This document shows, piece by piece, positions 46,396-59,530 of a stretch of 64,000 bases of DNA. The position numbers and the translations under genes are program-made. Below the pieces are notes generated by a model. That model did not search any database and was not told where the DNA came from. It was given only the letters and a program-made list of their open reading frames with translations. The stretch is from Grifola frondosa (taxonomy: Eukaryota; Basidiomycota; Agaricomycetes; Polyporales; Grifolaceae), in NCBI GenBank assembly GCA_001683735.1, contig LUGG01000024.1, positions 186,001 through 250,000 of the forward strand, given 5' to 3'. Each line of letters opens with the position of its first letter. Positions within the stretch are counted from its first letter, which is position 1.

Positions 46396-47863
46396 ATGTT
46401 TTCAGCAACCTCACGGTCGTCCCTTCGATCGGGAGTAAGACGAGTCTGGAGAGGACATGCATTCAATGTTTGTGCCATCCGTAGTCTTTCTACTTCACGT
46501 TCACCACTAGCATGGGTGCGCTCAGACGCACGTATATCCACCGTCTTCGGTGCTCTGATGGCGCTAGGTGTCGGGTCTACTGCATACGGTCTGTACCAAT
46601 TCTACTCGATATTCACGATGTGGCCGGAAGAAGTTCGCGGTGACCTCAGGGCGGGGATCAAGGCGAAGCACCAGAATGACTTGAACTTGAGCGAGCGATA
46701 CCTGCGTCGGTACGCAGCAGAGTCTCTTCCCAGCGTCTCATGCAATTGAGCCATAACCAGTGCCTGGGAAACCGCACAGACTCTCCCTCTCGTCCGCTTT
46801 TCCGCCGAGCCGCATCTGAAACTGTCTGGCATCGCTATCGCGCTCGCAGAGGTGCTGGAGGCGAATGACCGGCCGCAGCCTGCGTATGAGGTGTATAGCG
46901 GTGCCCTCTCTCAACTTCAAAATGTCCAGGGACTTTCGGGGCGTGAGCGCATGCGTGCGGTGTCAATTGCCGCGAAGCTCGGGGAGATGGCGGAGGTCTA
47001 CCAGCAGCCACCCGAAGAAGAGGAGCGGTGGCTGACGTGGGCGGTGGAGGAGGTGCTTCATATCGTTAGAGAGGGGCAACCTAGGGAGACCGTGAATGTG
47101 GAAGGAGCGAGTGCGGATACACCGATGATGCTAGCAGAGTTGGATCTCCCGGTTTGGGTCAGCAAAAGCGACGTCGGGGCACCACTAGAAGCACTAGGCA
47201 AATTTTACGCGCGTGAAGGCAAGCCAGAGTACGTGTTTTTTTCGCCACTGGTTGTCCTTTGCTGAAGTTTGGAGCAGGTATGCGACTGCGTTGTACCTCC
47301 AAGCTACAAGTTTGCTGATCCCTCCGCCTGCGTCGAAGAGGCAAGCGTCGACGGAAGAGCTTTGTCGAGGTTGGTCCTTTTTCAATGAAGAGCAGCGATA
47401 ACTTATATCAAGTGAATTATAGGAGCACAGTTGATGAACAATCTCTCCGATCTCATGTTACAAGGTCCCCCTCCAGACAACCAACGTAACGCCGAAAAAT
47501 GGGCTAGACAATCGCTGTCTATTATCGAAAAAGCGAAGGCTTCCGCGAAGGGAAATGTAGATGGAATCGACATCTGCGAACATACCCTTGCCGCGGTTCT
47601 CTTCAATCTCGGCTCGCTGTTGGAGGTATGCACCGGCCTAGTATTAACTGCTACTCATGATGTGCACAAGTCTGACACGCCTGCTGCAGATGGCCGGTGA
47701 TTACAAACAATCTGCGGGATTATACAAGGCCAGTTTGGACCAATCAAATCGCATCGGTATGCGGGAAGGTACTATGCAGGCCCGATTCGCCCTCCGGCGC
47801 ATCGAACGTGCCGTAAACAAGCAGAGCGCGGCGACTTCAAGCTCGACCACAGAAGCTGCCTAA
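46396..47863 (+). CDS. Mitochondrial TPR protein, TTC19-like (intact copy)
   Basis: Five exons: 46396-46709, 46761-47228, 47278-47369, 47423-47625, 47690-47863. The N-terminus MFSATSRSSLRSGVRRVWRG is a basic presequence. A membrane segment follows (VFGALMALGVGSTAYGLYQF), then TPR-like helices: NDLNLSERYLRRAWETAQTL, LAEVLEANDRPQPAYEVYSG, VYQQPPEEEERWLTWAVEEV, PVWVSKSDVGAPLEALGKFY, YATALYLQATSLLIPPP, MNNLSDLMLQ, FNLGSLLEMAGDYKQSAGLY. TTC19 acts at the inner mitochondrial membrane in complex III maintenance; the parallel is from memory and the exact role is inferred. It is the only full copy of three. Confidence 0.8.
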
Positions 47864-47991
47864 CAAGTTTCACCCAAAATCGGCATTGACGTCTGGCATA
47901 TCCAACCCAGCTGAAGATATATCCGCAAACAATATGACAGGAATGGAACATAGATACAGCGTACGATATATTTAACCACCGGTAATCATCG

Positions 47992-48941
47992 TCATGACTC
48001 TTCTGGTACCTCCTCCACGCGCGTATTCCGGCTCTCTGGACGCGAGCTGCCGGAGTCCGGTACCTCTTCTATGCGGCTTGGACTCGGTGAGCTGCCATTC
48101 GCGACCGCTGCAGGAGCCTTCCCAGACTTCTCATTGCGCTTCTTCTTTGTCTTCTTCTTGGGGAGGTCCCATTCCCAGAGTGGTATGAATGACTCGACCT
48201 GTAGAGGAAAATCATTGCTCGTTAGTGAATACATTGCGGAGGACACAGATAGAAGTGAGAACGAAGAAGGTGAGGTACGCACAAAGCCCACGTCCGCAAA
48301 CATTTGGGAAATATCCAGATGCCCGGACTCGCGACGATGACGGTGATGATGTAGAATATGAGCCGCACGATTGCAATGGCGAAGAAGAGACCAATAAGAC
48401 CAAGCACCCCGATACTGAGGTACCATACGCCGAGACGCATGATGGGCGGCCAAAGCGGGAACATGACTCCGGCCAGCATGATCGCGACCATAGCGACACC
48501 GCCGATGTATGTCGTCCATTGCGAGCCCTCATAAAACCACGCATAATAGTCGGCGGCTGGAACGCCTGAATCTGTGTTATCTGTAGCTGTTTCGGGGAAG
48601 ACGAGGAGGATCCTGAGGGTGCGCCGCGCTCGACGCGTAGGTAAAAGGCATATGGTATAATGGAGAGTAAGAGGGTCTGTGCTTCTTGTTCAGTGGTGAC
48701 TTTCGGGACATTTTTAAGCTTGGAAAAGGCAGGCGAGAGGAGGGCTTTCACAGCGGATTTGCCTGTGAAGAAGTGGCAGAATGAGCGATGACACGCGAAG
48801 AGACGGGTGCGACAGACCTTTGAAGTAATCTACGCGCTTCCCATTGAGTATGCCCACCCGAATCTTCATACCCGCTTTACTGCTTCGCAGGAAATTAACG
48901 ACGTTCCGGATGTCCTGCGGAGCATTCGCTTGCTGCTCCAT
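47992..48941 (-). CDS. SEC62: Sec62, post-translational ER translocation subunit
   Basis: Starts MEQQANAPQDIRNVVNFLRS, then KAGMKIRVGILNGKRVDYFK, an intron, KSAVKALLSPAFSKLKN. Two membrane segments follow (VAMVAIMLAGVMFPLWPPIM and LSIGVLGLIGLFFAIAIVRL), with a short loop (RLGVWY), then a further hydrophobic stretch. After an intron comes ESFIPLWEWDLPKKKTKKKR, a basic cytosolic tail ending RVEEVPEES. Sec62 works with Sec63/Sec61 to import short secretory proteins. One base seems missing near 48553, where ADYYAWFYEG changes frame. Length (about 275 aa) fits. Confidence 0.92.
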
Positions 48942-49222
48942 GATAATTACTGATCCTGCCGCAAAGGCCGTTCAACAGACAGTATAAAGACGTAAACGAG
49001 TCAGCACTTACGCAAGCGTAGTGTAGCGTATAAAGAGAGACGTCCGCAGAAGGTGGGAGAGGAAGAACACGTTAAGAGGTTGAGGAATGCGTTGAGCTGG
49101 CGGCGAACGAGGAGGCTGGCGCCGGCAAACACTGAAAACGTGACGCGCTTGATTACATAATATTTGTTCCTGATTCGGCTTTCGAGATCATCCTCAGCAC
49201 AGAGACCGTTCACTTCACTCCG

Positions 49223-49847
49223 ATGGCGGCGCTGCAGGCCATTAAGCAGTTTCGTATCCGCGAGCTAGGTTCTCTCCTCAAAACTACTCCTGTGGCGACC
49301 AATGCTTTACCCAAAGTCACAAATCCCTTCCTTCCATTCAAAAATCCCGAGTCTGGTCGCTGGGCACCACCGAAATACTCGCTCCGACGGCAAGCGGAGC
49401 TCATCAAACATGCGCGTGCGAGCAACACGCTCCATCTGCTCCCGCCGGGTCCTAAGCTGAGGTCGAAAGAATTGCAGAGCGCGTTCGCAGCGGCAGCGAA
49501 GGATCTCGCCCAAGAGTGGTGGACCGGGAAGGTCCAGTGGGAGGGTGAGCTGAAGGAGAAGGTGGTGCCAGGTGCAGAGTTCGGGAACAGGCTGTACGCG
49601 GGGAAGAAAGTGATGTTCAAGGGGCATAAATGGGAACGCACGATGGCGGAGAGGATGAAGAAGCGGAAATTGCTCATGAAGGGCATGGAGGCGCGCATCG
49701 AGCGGTTCAAGTCGGTGCGCACGTCTGATCTTGCTGCGCGAGTTGATGTGGTGCTCACATGCTGTTATAATACAGACCTACAGGAGGAAAACTCCGAACC
49801 CAGCCAGTGTACCGCGGAATGTATCATATTCGAAACTGCCATTCTAG
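49223..49847 (+). CDS. MRPL25: Mitochondrial large-subunit ribosomal protein mL59 (MRPL25)
   Basis: Exons 49223-49714 and 49776-49847, 187 residues, all in frame. Starts MAALQAIKQFRIRELGSLLK; segments NPFLPFKNPESGRWAPPKYS, LRRQAELIKHARASNTLHLL, GAEFGNRLYAGKKVMFKGHK and WERTMAERMKKRKLLMKGME are typical of mL59. The last exon adds STYRRKTPNPASVPRNVS. It is divergent from SEC62 with 281 bp between starts. No frame problems. Confidence 0.92.
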
Positions 49848-51059
49848 TCAGTATGGGTGCATACACTACCTCATATTTCCGATTCCCTTTCATGCTATCG
49901 ATCATTTGTGTCTGAAAACGCTGTCACACTGTTCTATCTCGGTGCGTGGTCTATCTTGTCTGCCGGAGGTCGTATTGCATCTTCTTGGAATCCTTGGACC
50001 CCGGAACTTTTGACAGACACTGGGCAGGCCTTTCTGTAACCATAGTAACCTCAAACCTATCCCCAGCCAAGCAAATAATTCGCCGAATTATAACACCCTA
50101 CCCGAAATTCGCGCGTACTGGGTAAAGTGTAACGAAATCGTCACTCACTCGTGGCATCAGACCTTCCGCGTCAAGTATGCTTCAGCGCCGTTTTGAACCT
50201 CATATTACGGTCTGTACCTCGAACCGCGCCACTTTTAGGTCATGCTGCGCCCTTTTTCATAAATCTCCGAGCCGGCGGAGGTGTTCCCGATGACGGCCAT
50301 AAGTGTGGTCGGCATGTACATTCGAAATGAGACGAATTGGATGAGTAGGTATTTATCCCGCATTGTAATCAGGACGACAGAGCTAAATGACTGTGAGCCT
50401 CGAGTTTTCCACTGTGGTCATGATTGACTGAAGCTCCCTCTCCGCACATGGGCCTCTTCTCCAAGTCTGCTTCAACGATCGAATATCTTGCGCTCTCCGG
50501 CATAGATATCAAGAATTCCTTTCAAGATTTCTGCCGCGTCTTCCAACGCAAGCAACGGCTCAGAGCCCAAGGAGAATAAAGGTGCGCACCTTTGTGACGC
50601 CGCAGGTGATAGTTCGCTTTCATGAACGTACTGATCCCTTGGAACAGTGGTGTCTTCTAAAACCAATTAACTTCATTCCATACAACTTACGAATGTTCGA
50701 CGGAAACTAGGGCCGACAGCCACCTAAGCTTTGGAACACGGAAGAGGTCCGGTGAAATGATGCCTCAATGGCCGGTTGCTGTCAAAGGAGCACAATTTGA
50801 ACTACGCATCAACATTTATAGGTGGCTGAAGAGAACGAACGACCGAGTCAGTCCAAAAGGTAACGTGCTTCTACCTCCGCCACCAGAACTTGTAACTGGC
50901 CTACACCGTAGTTTCGCTATCATGCACTTCTGCTAATCAATTGGTGAGTATTAACAACATATCCAACCTGACGTAAAGCACGGATAATGCAAGCGAGCTG
51001 ATGCTTGTTTCCGGGTCGCAGTAACGCTAGCAGTGAGGACCGCTTCTCCCCAGATACGG
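49848..51059. other. Intergenic, no supported gene
   Basis: About 1.2 kb between mL59 and the coiled-coil gene. No extended or spliced coding sequence and no repeats are seen. Confidence 0.5.
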
Positions 51060-51971
51060 CTAGACTGAATGCATGTAGGAGCACTTCGTTATGGCCAGTC
51101 GTCCCCCGTTGTCTATGCCCTGCCTCTCCTCCAATCGTCTCTCCCGCTCCTCGTCGAGCTTCTTCGATACTTCGATCACCTGCTGCATCAGAGACGCATT
51201 CTGCTGCTGAAGTGCTATGACTTTCTTCATGAGCCCATACAACTTCTCATGCTGCACGTTCTTCGCCAACAGCTTCAGCCGCTCTTCTTCCAACGTCGCC
51301 ACCTGTTTGTCTAGCTCTGCGCACGCGGCCTTGATCTCATCTATCTCCTGGCGATTTGGGCGAGGATTTACATGCAATGTCTCCAGGTTTCCTGGCGTCT
51401 TTCGTTGTGCTCCTGGAATGCGTCGTGGCTTTCATTTCCGTCGGCTGCTGCGGACGCACGCTCGTCGACCACCGAAGCCTGTAGACCGTCCTTTATCGAT
51501 ATGAATACACCATTTCCGTGACCAAGTTGTTGGGACGGACTGTGCGGTTGCCATCATTGCACCTACCTTCGTGATAGCGTAAGCTCAATTCGTGGGCATG
51601 TTGATGAAAGAGACGGCACTTACGTCTTTTTAAGAAACGCAATGATATCTTCAACCCGCGTTTTCTGTGAGTCGTAATGACTAAAGATATTGTTAGGCGG
51701 GGCTTTCATTCCAAATACCTCGCATAAGCCTGCAAGCGTCATGTCGGGCGTGAAGGCCCCAATGGAGTTCGGCCTGTTTGTGGGATTGGTGCCCTTCTTA
51801 AAGTAAGCTACAGTAAGCTACCATTTGGTGCTTCATCGTAGAGTCAATCTCACCGTCTTTTTTTCCGATACATCTCGCACTAGCTCGCTGAAATGTGAAA
51901 GACAGAATCCATCACTGGATCGTTGGCAATGCAGTGACGATCGCGTACATGACAAGAGCCGTATCGTCCAT
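51060..51971 (-). CDS. Candidate coiled-coil protein of unknown function
   Basis: From MDDTALVMYAIVTALPTIQ (51971) short introns lead to TNRPNSIGAFTPDMTLAGLC and EVFGMKAPPNNIFSHYDSQK, TRVEDIIAFLKK, then a GTAAGT intron. The 3' part is a long coiled coil: NRQEIDEIKAACAELDKQVA, LEEERLKLLAKNVQHEKLYG, LMKKVIALQQQNASLMQQVI, EVSKKLDEERERRLEERQG. Between 51380 and 51600 the frame is unclear (several frames read partly), so the middle may be damaged or hold a missed exon. The family is not recognised. Confidence 0.5.
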
Positions 51972-52649
51972 GAATCGCGTCCGGAGAAGAGGTGCGGCGC
52001 CGAATGTGCGTGGGCCAACTACCCTTGATATATGATAACTAGATAACTATATATGTATAGTCAGATCGGGTGTGTTACTCGCGCTGCACCAGTCCACACG
52101 GGACAACATATGCGCATTCGGAAAGGTCGAGAGAAGCCTCGGTTGTCCCATGAGGCTGCGAGGGCGATGACGCTAGCTGTAAGAATGCAGGCACCACAGA
52201 AACTTCGATCGGGATGAATTACTTCCTTGTGAGTGAACGCTCTATTCATTTTTGGCGATGCGGCGTCCTCGGAGACACTGCTTGTTTTCTGCCAAGTCCA
52301 TGATAGAAAAGAACACGATGTGGTTTGCATAGACGTTCCTGGTGCCAGCTGCGATCTCCGCAGGGAACGATATTAGGTTTTGAAGTATCCTTCGGCGCTG
52401 CGTCGATACATAGCATCCAAATACTGGTGCTGTCGTAACTGTGCCTTTCACGTCAAGAAATTACTTATCTGAACTCATCAGCAACATGCTGCTTTCACAT
52501 CCACAACTCCTATAGGCTTCCTCAATTCAACCACAGCCATTCATCCAACTATCACGCACAACACAGCCGCATCTCGAGAACCGAGAACCCGTCATGTCTT
52601 CGGATCTCCTATTCCCAGTTCTATATGAGATGTGTCCATACGCCCCAAG

Positions 52650-53595
52650 ATGTCACACCTTTCTCCATCAATCTTTCACTGTATCCCATGTCCAGCGCTT
52701 CTAACGAGGAGAAAGCATACTCCTGCACATCCGTGCATATCGCGTAAGTCCTCTATCTTAACTCGTGCGCGCAGCATACTCAGCGCCTCGTCGTCACACA
52801 GAATCATGGGTACGTCACGCGTCCTTCCGCGCATCCGTAGCTGAGAATCTCCGCGCCGCTATGTAGGACCTACGGGTTCCGGAAAAACCTCGGTGAGCCA
52901 CCCGCGCACCGTCCGCGCCGCCCACGAACCAAGCTAATCCGCATCTGCAGTTCGTCAACCTAGCCAGCATCACACACGTCTCCGCAGGCGCGGCGCAACT
53001 GCCAGAACAGTGGCCGAAGACCAACGACCGCGACGCCACCCTCATCTATACGCCCGGCTTCGACGGCACTGCAGACGGCGAAGCTTACGAGCCCGCCTCG
53101 GGAGCCGCGTTCCTCGCAACCCCGTAAGTCCCGCCAGCCGCGCGCACCGCGTATACTGAAGCAGCCTCCTCTGCAAGTCGTGACGGACAGCTCCCTGCCC
53201 CGGCCCCGCGCGGCAGTCCCTCACTGTCTGTACCGGGAGCATTACGCACAGGCGCGCATCCCGAAGACGACCGCGCCGATCCCGCGCTGGGGGCCGTGCT
53301 TCCCCGGACTGGCAGCGGGGCTCCTGTGGGCACCGCTTTGCTCTGTGACCATGCGGAGAGCGCGCGGGAGCTGGAGGAGCTGGCAGACACACGCCGCAGA
53401 CTGTTGGCGCAGGCACACGCGCTGCAGGTTCAACGGGCGCTGCTCGAGGAGGCGCTGAAGCCGCGCGCGTGCGGCGGGAGGTGTGAGTGGGATTTGGCCC
53501 TGTCTTGCTTGGCTCCTAGGCATGCGTGCGTCTTCGAATTTATCCTTCCTGCTCCAACTCCTTCATGTACTAGGTATGCGCAAATACGAGTTTGA
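52650..53595 (+). pseudogene. Truncated P-loop GTPase-like gene (AIG1-type fold suspected)
   Basis: A spliced P-loop reads RIMG-PTGSGKTS (exons ending 52809, then 52867-52892). The next exon (52951-53123) starts FVNLASITHVSAGAA and holds a G3-like IYTPGFDGTADG (Asp of the usual DTPG replaced by Tyr). The 3' part (53340-53470) is helical (ARELEELADTRRRLLAQAHA, LQVQRALLEEALK). The middle of the GTPase domain, including the base-recognition motif, is missing. The upstream exon is doubtful. Confidence 0.45.
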
Positions 53596-54496
53596 GTTGT
53601 GTGTTCGAGGGATCTGAGCTAGTACTATTACTTGGGGTTGCTGAAAATTTCCAGTGCTTTGTCTCCTACAGCATCACCGGATACCTTGTGCTTTTATTTC
53701 TAATGGCATGGTAGAATAGCTCCTTGAGTACATGTTAAAAAAATGGAGGAAAACCATGAAGAGGAAGGTGTTTTGGAGGTGTGCCGGAAATGACCCTCAA
53801 AATCCGACACGTGTACGTGGGTAGAGTCTGACATTTTGTCACAGCCAGAGAACTGCTTCTCCTTTTTTTCGAGGAAACAGTTCACTATAAAATGTTCAAT
53901 GTAACCTATATACACACTCCATGTGACCCCCCAAGTAATAGTACTTGTATGCGACGCATTTGCGGACGTGGGCGTGAGATATATAATATTACTTGTACGG
54001 TATGCTATGTACAGCGCGTTTGCGCGCACGAGATAGAGAAAGAGTCTATGTGTATGCGAAAGTCTATATAGTATGCATGTATCATATGCCAAGTATTCGA
54101 TCCGTCCGGCGATGCGATGTGATGCGAGGGTGCGATTAGGTGCGGGCATAAACGAGTGGAGGTGAGGTGAACTGCGTGCGTACGTGCGTGCGTACGGCGG
54201 AGCGGGGGCGTTACATGGAGCAGGCGGACGAGCGGGGCCGGGGCGAGAACCAAGACCGAGACGCGGTATTAATGCACATATGTGAACGAAACCAAGACCA
54301 GACCAGATCATGAGATGTGTATGGCATGACGCGACATCACGAGAGAAAGAGACGGAGGCAGACAGAGAGAGATAGACACGCAACGAGGACGCGCGCATGC
54401 GGCATCCGGTCCTCGCGCGCGCGCACAAGTCCAATTCCGAGTCCAAAGTCCATGCTCCACAGGCAGACCACCGACCGACCGACACGCCTCCTCCAC
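53596..54496. other. 3' flank of the next gene, no supported coding
   Basis: A frame on the minus strand runs through this stretch, but it is rich in Tyr/His/Ile with no recognisable segment and lies beyond the likely stop of the gene ending at 54497. Confidence 0.45.
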
Positions 54497-56277
54497 TTAC
54501 AGCACCGTAATCTCGACGCGCGGCGCACCGTTCTTCCTCCGCCTCCAAAACCTCCAGCTGAATCTTCCGCTTCGTCCCCCAACCACCAGCGACCCTCGCC
54601 CTCCCCATACCGCCCTCGCTCGACTCGTCCGAGTACGGCGGCGTCGGCAGCCCATTCAGCACGTCCGGCGGCACCCGCAGCGTCGCCCCGCCCTCGCCCG
54701 CCTTCTCCACCCCAAACTCGTCCGCCGCAGGTAACACGACAACGTCCGTCGCACCCCCGACCCACGCACGGCGCGGAGCCTTGCCAGGACGCGGCGCACC
54801 GTCCGCGTCGAGCGCGCCGCACAGCACGAGGTCCGCGACCGTCCACTCGCCCCATTGATCTGCGACGCCCGGCTCACACGTGACCGCGCCGCTGAACGTG
54901 CCTGCGCTCATCACGTATGGCCGTGCGCGTGCGAGGCCATCTGGTCCGTCGCCGTGCGGGTGTGCTGATGGAGTCAACGTCGGGGAACGCGAACGACACG
55001 AGGAATGCCTCGACGCTGCGCACCAGGCGCGCGTGCGCGTCGGATGAGCGTTGTGGTGCGGGGTCAGGAGGTGCACGAGGAGCGCTTTACGCGGCGGTGC
55101 AGGTGAGTTGTACAGTGAGTCGCCGGAGCCGCATGCGGATGCGGGTGGAAGGTATACGGAGCTCGCACTGCGCCCAAGTGCGCCGATGGACGAGAAGATA
55201 GATAGTGGCCGAGACGGACGCGGAGAGGACGGGCACATGGATGAAGCTGATGCGGAGCGGGTGCGGGACTGGGGCGGGCGGTGCTCACGAGGAAGGGACG
55301 CGAGATGGTGGTGACGAGGATGCTGTGCTTGAGGAGGGACTTGTCGGGGACGCCGGATGGGAGGAAGTTGAGGAGTGCGTCGAAGGGGCGTTGCGTGGGG
55401 TCGGATGGAGGGAGGCGGGATTTTGTGGAGAGGAAGCGGAGGGAGGTGGAGGTGGGACGAGATGATAGAGAGGATGAGGGCGAGTCTACAGGGAGCTGGA
55501 GGACGGAGGAGCGTGGAGACGGCGGGGTGCTGTGGGAGCTGCGGAAGCGGATGGGAGAGGGGGAGTGAGGAGGTCGTGCATGTCGTGATCCTCTGTGAGG
55601 TCTTCGACGCCGGACCCGCCGTACTTGCGCCAGGTGCGGGCGACGCGCTCAGCCCATTCGAGGACGTTGACGAAGCGGACTGCGCCGGAATCCTCAAGGG
55701 CTAGCGGGGAGGAGAGGTGCAGAATGCGGACAGTGGGAATGACGAGGTGGGGAATATCTGGGGAGCATGTGTAGCGAGAATGACGAGGGAGAGGGCAAGA
55801 TGGCGGGATTGGAGGACGGGCGACAGATCCGTGAGAGACGGGGCTGGCAGGGAGGGTATCAGATAATCAGCGGACGGCGCTCAGCGCTCAACGCAGACAG
55901 AGAAGCATGGGCGCACCTCCTAAAATGAGTATGACGTCGCGACGTTGATGGTTTGCGCAAGCGAGGAGGGCGTCGACTTTGAGGAACCACGGATCGCCAA
56001 GTGGACCGGCGGTGCTGGCGAAGGGGTCGAGGGGAAGCGCGGCTTGAAGACGTCGGAGCGTTGCTTCTGTCGGCGTACGGAGACGGAGATGGGGCAGCGG
56101 CGGCAGGACTCGGCCTGGGGGAGGCCATGGGAGAGAGGGACGAGTCGGTGCGGGATAGAAAAGGAGGACGAAGATGGAGGTGAAGGTGAGGATGTGGATG
56201 GTCATTGTATGGTTTGCCCGGCGTCGTGGTGCCGTGTCGGCACTGTTCGGCACCGGGATCTCAGTCTGGACGACCAT
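54497..56277 (-). CDS. Unrecognised protein with N-terminal membrane segment
   Basis: A start at 56277 or, more likely, 56205 (MTIHILTFTSIFVLLFYPAP) gives a signal anchor. It is followed by LRRLQAALPLDPFASTAG, PWFLKVDALLACANHQRRDV, FVNVLEWAERVARTWRKYGG and LTEDHDMHDLLTPPLP. Later segments are PFDALLNFLPSGVPDKSLLK, HSILVTTISRPFLVS, VADLVLCGALDADGAPRPGK and FGVEKAGEGGATLRVPPDVL, then GLPTPPYSDESSE, and the end APRVEITVL at 54497. Segments lie in different frames separated by GC-rich runs, so introns or missing bases interrupt it. I do not recognise the family. Confidence 0.5.
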
Positions 56278-59200
56278 GGCTGGCAGCGTTCCTTGGCGTC
56301 AGAGTGCAGTCGAGAGCTTTTGCGGTGAAATCTCGCTGCGAGTGTCGCAGTCGGTGACAAGCCTGTAGGGCAGCCTGTGCGCGGTGGATGTGGGTCGCCC
56401 CTCTTAAGGGCTGCAGCAAACCCTTGCGATCGCGCGCGCGACGTCATTGGCCACCGCGTCCCCGTTCTATTCGATCGTGCTCTTCTCACTCGTCTACTTA
56501 TCCTTCTTCCATGTAGCGCCATGTCCCCCTTCGGCTCCTTGTTTGCTCTAATGGTCGCCAATGTCGTTCTTATCTGTAAAGCATTCTCCTCTCACACCAC
56601 TCCCCGCTCTTCGGCGACCACCCTCAGGTCCTTCATTTACTTCCTTTGGCACGCGCTTCTCCAATCCCGAATGCTTCCTCTTCCTCACCCCACTCGTACT
56701 CTTGGCACTGGATACCACATCCACGCATCTCACTCGTACGCCGCCGAAATCACTGTCAGCACCACAGCGCGCCGCTCTTTCTTCCTCGGCTCCCGGAATC
56801 CTCTCTTGACACACGACGCACGCGCGATGCGATCACTAGGTGCGTTTCAGACCGGGTTATTGCACTGACGAGCTTATCGCACACACATCTCGCGCCATCG
56901 CCTCTGCAATGAGGCTTCCTCAACGGAGCCGCGATCGAGTCAGCCACTACTTGCATAGCATTCATTCCCGCTTCACATTCACGCGCCGCCCCGAAGATTT
57001 CCCTACGTACCGCCTCCGCCCATTCTCAAACCGACGCCATCGGCGAATACGGACATGCTTCCATTGTCGCGCCGCATGCCTTAGCACATAGATAGCACCT
57101 TGCTAGTCCTCCGTCACGGTTTGTTTGACGTCGGCCAACGGTCGCCGTCCTCTGCGAACGTTCGACGTCCTGGATAACACTGCCTCCACTGTACGCCCTG
57201 GCACTTCACAGTTTCCGCCTTGCACTTCCACGCAAACCCGCCGCTCAAATCAGGACACCGCGGCTCCTCATACTGCACCCCGCATTCCGCACCCCGCCCG
57301 AACGCAGTGAGACGCAAGCACCACGAGCACTCATGGCCTATTTATCATGTCCCGGCCGATACCCACCCCCACGTCAAAACACGCACCGACCGATCGCGCT
57401 GCATTAACGGCTAAATCGCGCGCGCGTCCTCGGCTAGCTCCAAGTCTTATCGAGTGCCTTCCCAATTACGCTTAGCCTCTGCAGAAATATATCCCACCGA
57501 TGCGGCCGGAGAGCGAGCGTACAGCTATTCTTGAGTACGCGCTCGCGCCATCCGTGCGCCGTAGGTGGCGCCGTCCAGCGCGCACGCGGCACGCCGCGCG
57601 GTGGGAAGGGCAGTACAGCCCCCCCAAGACGTTCGGTGCGTTCGTACTCTGGACGACCGTTCCTGGTTCCTTCATACGCCATTAATGACTGGATCGGCAC
57701 GGTGCAGGACCAGCACCACGGATCCCACCTCCCATCTCTCGCACTGCACCACCATCCAATCGACTGCCCGAAGTATCTGTTCTTGGATCGGTGCTCCTTC
57801 GCCCGTCTTTGTATTTTGTACGGTGCGGGAGCGCGATGTGTGTGTGCTCTGGCAGCACGTCTGTGCCATAGAGCATGTAGAGCCGTGGGTGTGTCGTCCT
57901 GCTTCGGATAGACGAGACCGGGTTTCGTGCGAGCACGGCGCACTATTTTTTGTGCGGTCTGCCTGCTCCCTGCGCCGGCCATGGATAGGGTGACGAAGGC
58001 GACAGGCCATGCGGGCAAGCCCGTCCCCACGCGCCACATACGAGAGCTCCTGCTCGAAAGCCTCTAGAGACGAGACGCATCCTGCCGGGTGGCAGCGCAC
58101 ACATCCTAGTGTATGTACCCCGCGAACCTCGCTCCGCGCTGCTACGTACGGACCATCGAGAGTAATGTGCGCAGGAAAGTATATATACCTGGCCAAGGCG
58201 CTGTTGGCCCGTGCGCGATCGGCTGCGTTCTGTGCGCCGATCGCTGTGGCGGGATCAGCGCCGGCGCGGGGGGAGTCGGCGCGTTAGAGTTTGATCGCCT
58301 GCGCTTCTACAGCAGTTGCCTGATTTGGTGATCGAGTGACTTACTGGTGGGTGTGCATCGCGCGGCGGCTGAGTGTGCGGTGGTCTGGTCTGGTTTTTTT
58401 TTGAGTCGTGGTGCGTGGGTGGCTGGAGTGGTGTGTCGCTGTGCGTTGTGTGTCGTGGCGGGATTCGGCCGGGTTCGTGCGAACGTCCAGACGAGGGAGC
58501 GCTGTGGTCCTTTTTTCGTCACATATAGCACTTATTTTCCTTCTTCTCCCTTCCAGTGTTCGCGCGATGGAGGGCGGAACGACTGAAACTTACCGGGTGC
58601 GAGTGGCGACACGGGGCTGTGGCCATCGGCCAAATCAATTGATATGCAAGAGCTGGTGGTGTATATGCTGGGGGCCGGCCGGGGCCTCCCTGTAGTGCAT
58701 CCCGAACGAAATATGGAAGCATTCCTGTATGATAGATATACAAGTAGAACGATATCAATCATTCCGAACCTTTGTGCAGAACATGTTCCGACCACTGATA
58801 GAACGCTTGGAACCCACTGTTCTGTGGCGTTCTGGCAAGAGTAAGTATGACTTCGAATCACTGCTGGCCTCGTGCCTGCGATGCATCGCGCCAGTCCCGA
58901 GCGACAGATCGGACGTCCGAGTTGCTCGTCCTCGCTTTCCGTTTCGGAATGCGCGTCCTCTTCTACTTAGTGCTGTGTCTTCCGATTATGGGAAAGGCTT
59001 TGCGGATCCAGGGAGGAATTGTGGTCGCGGTCTTGATCAAATTCACTTCATCGTGGAAGTTCGCAGTAGGGATTCTCTCCAGCAGTCGCCTTTCTTAAAT
59101 ATGCAACCAGCCTAAACCGAAGGCCCCGGGCTCTGGTTGGGTAGTACCTATCCGCATCTCGTAGGGTGTTTCGCAGCGGGATGTCCAAGCGCAGCGTCAA

Positions 59201-59530
59201 CCCTGATGTCAAATTTGTGGCGCAGCAGCCGGCGAGCAAGCAGCGGACGCTGGCAGGCGGAATGAAACCGAACGATCATTGCTGAGTGGCGTAAATGGAG
59301 AGAACAGCCTTCAACTACGGGATCTGCGACGTTATGGACAAAGCAACCTACAGGTGTGTGAATTGTCGGGTGGCCGACGCGCCTGTTCCACGCGGACAGT
59401 TCAGTTTCCGGCCTTGTTGTATGATACAGACTATCCGCTGCTTCACTGGCATGACCATATCCATAAGACGAAATGAAGATGCCAAGATCCAAGATCCAAA
59501 GTACTCACTATACACCCTGAAACTACTCAT
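56278..59530. other. 3.2 kb without a supported gene
   Basis: Many frames of 60-200 codons overlap on both strands in this GC-rich stretch, but none is splice-consistent or family-like. A candidate start at 56521 (MSPFGSLFALMVANVVLICK, a signal-peptide-like run) has no convincing continuation. No repeats are shared with the blocks on either side. Confidence 0.45.

Noticed and set aside
53700..55697. A 665-codon minus-strand open frame
   Set aside because: Its first part is Pro/Ser/His-rich and reads in the wrong frame compared with better segments of the neighbouring gene, and its end passes the likely stop at 54497. It is mostly a GC-driven shadow.
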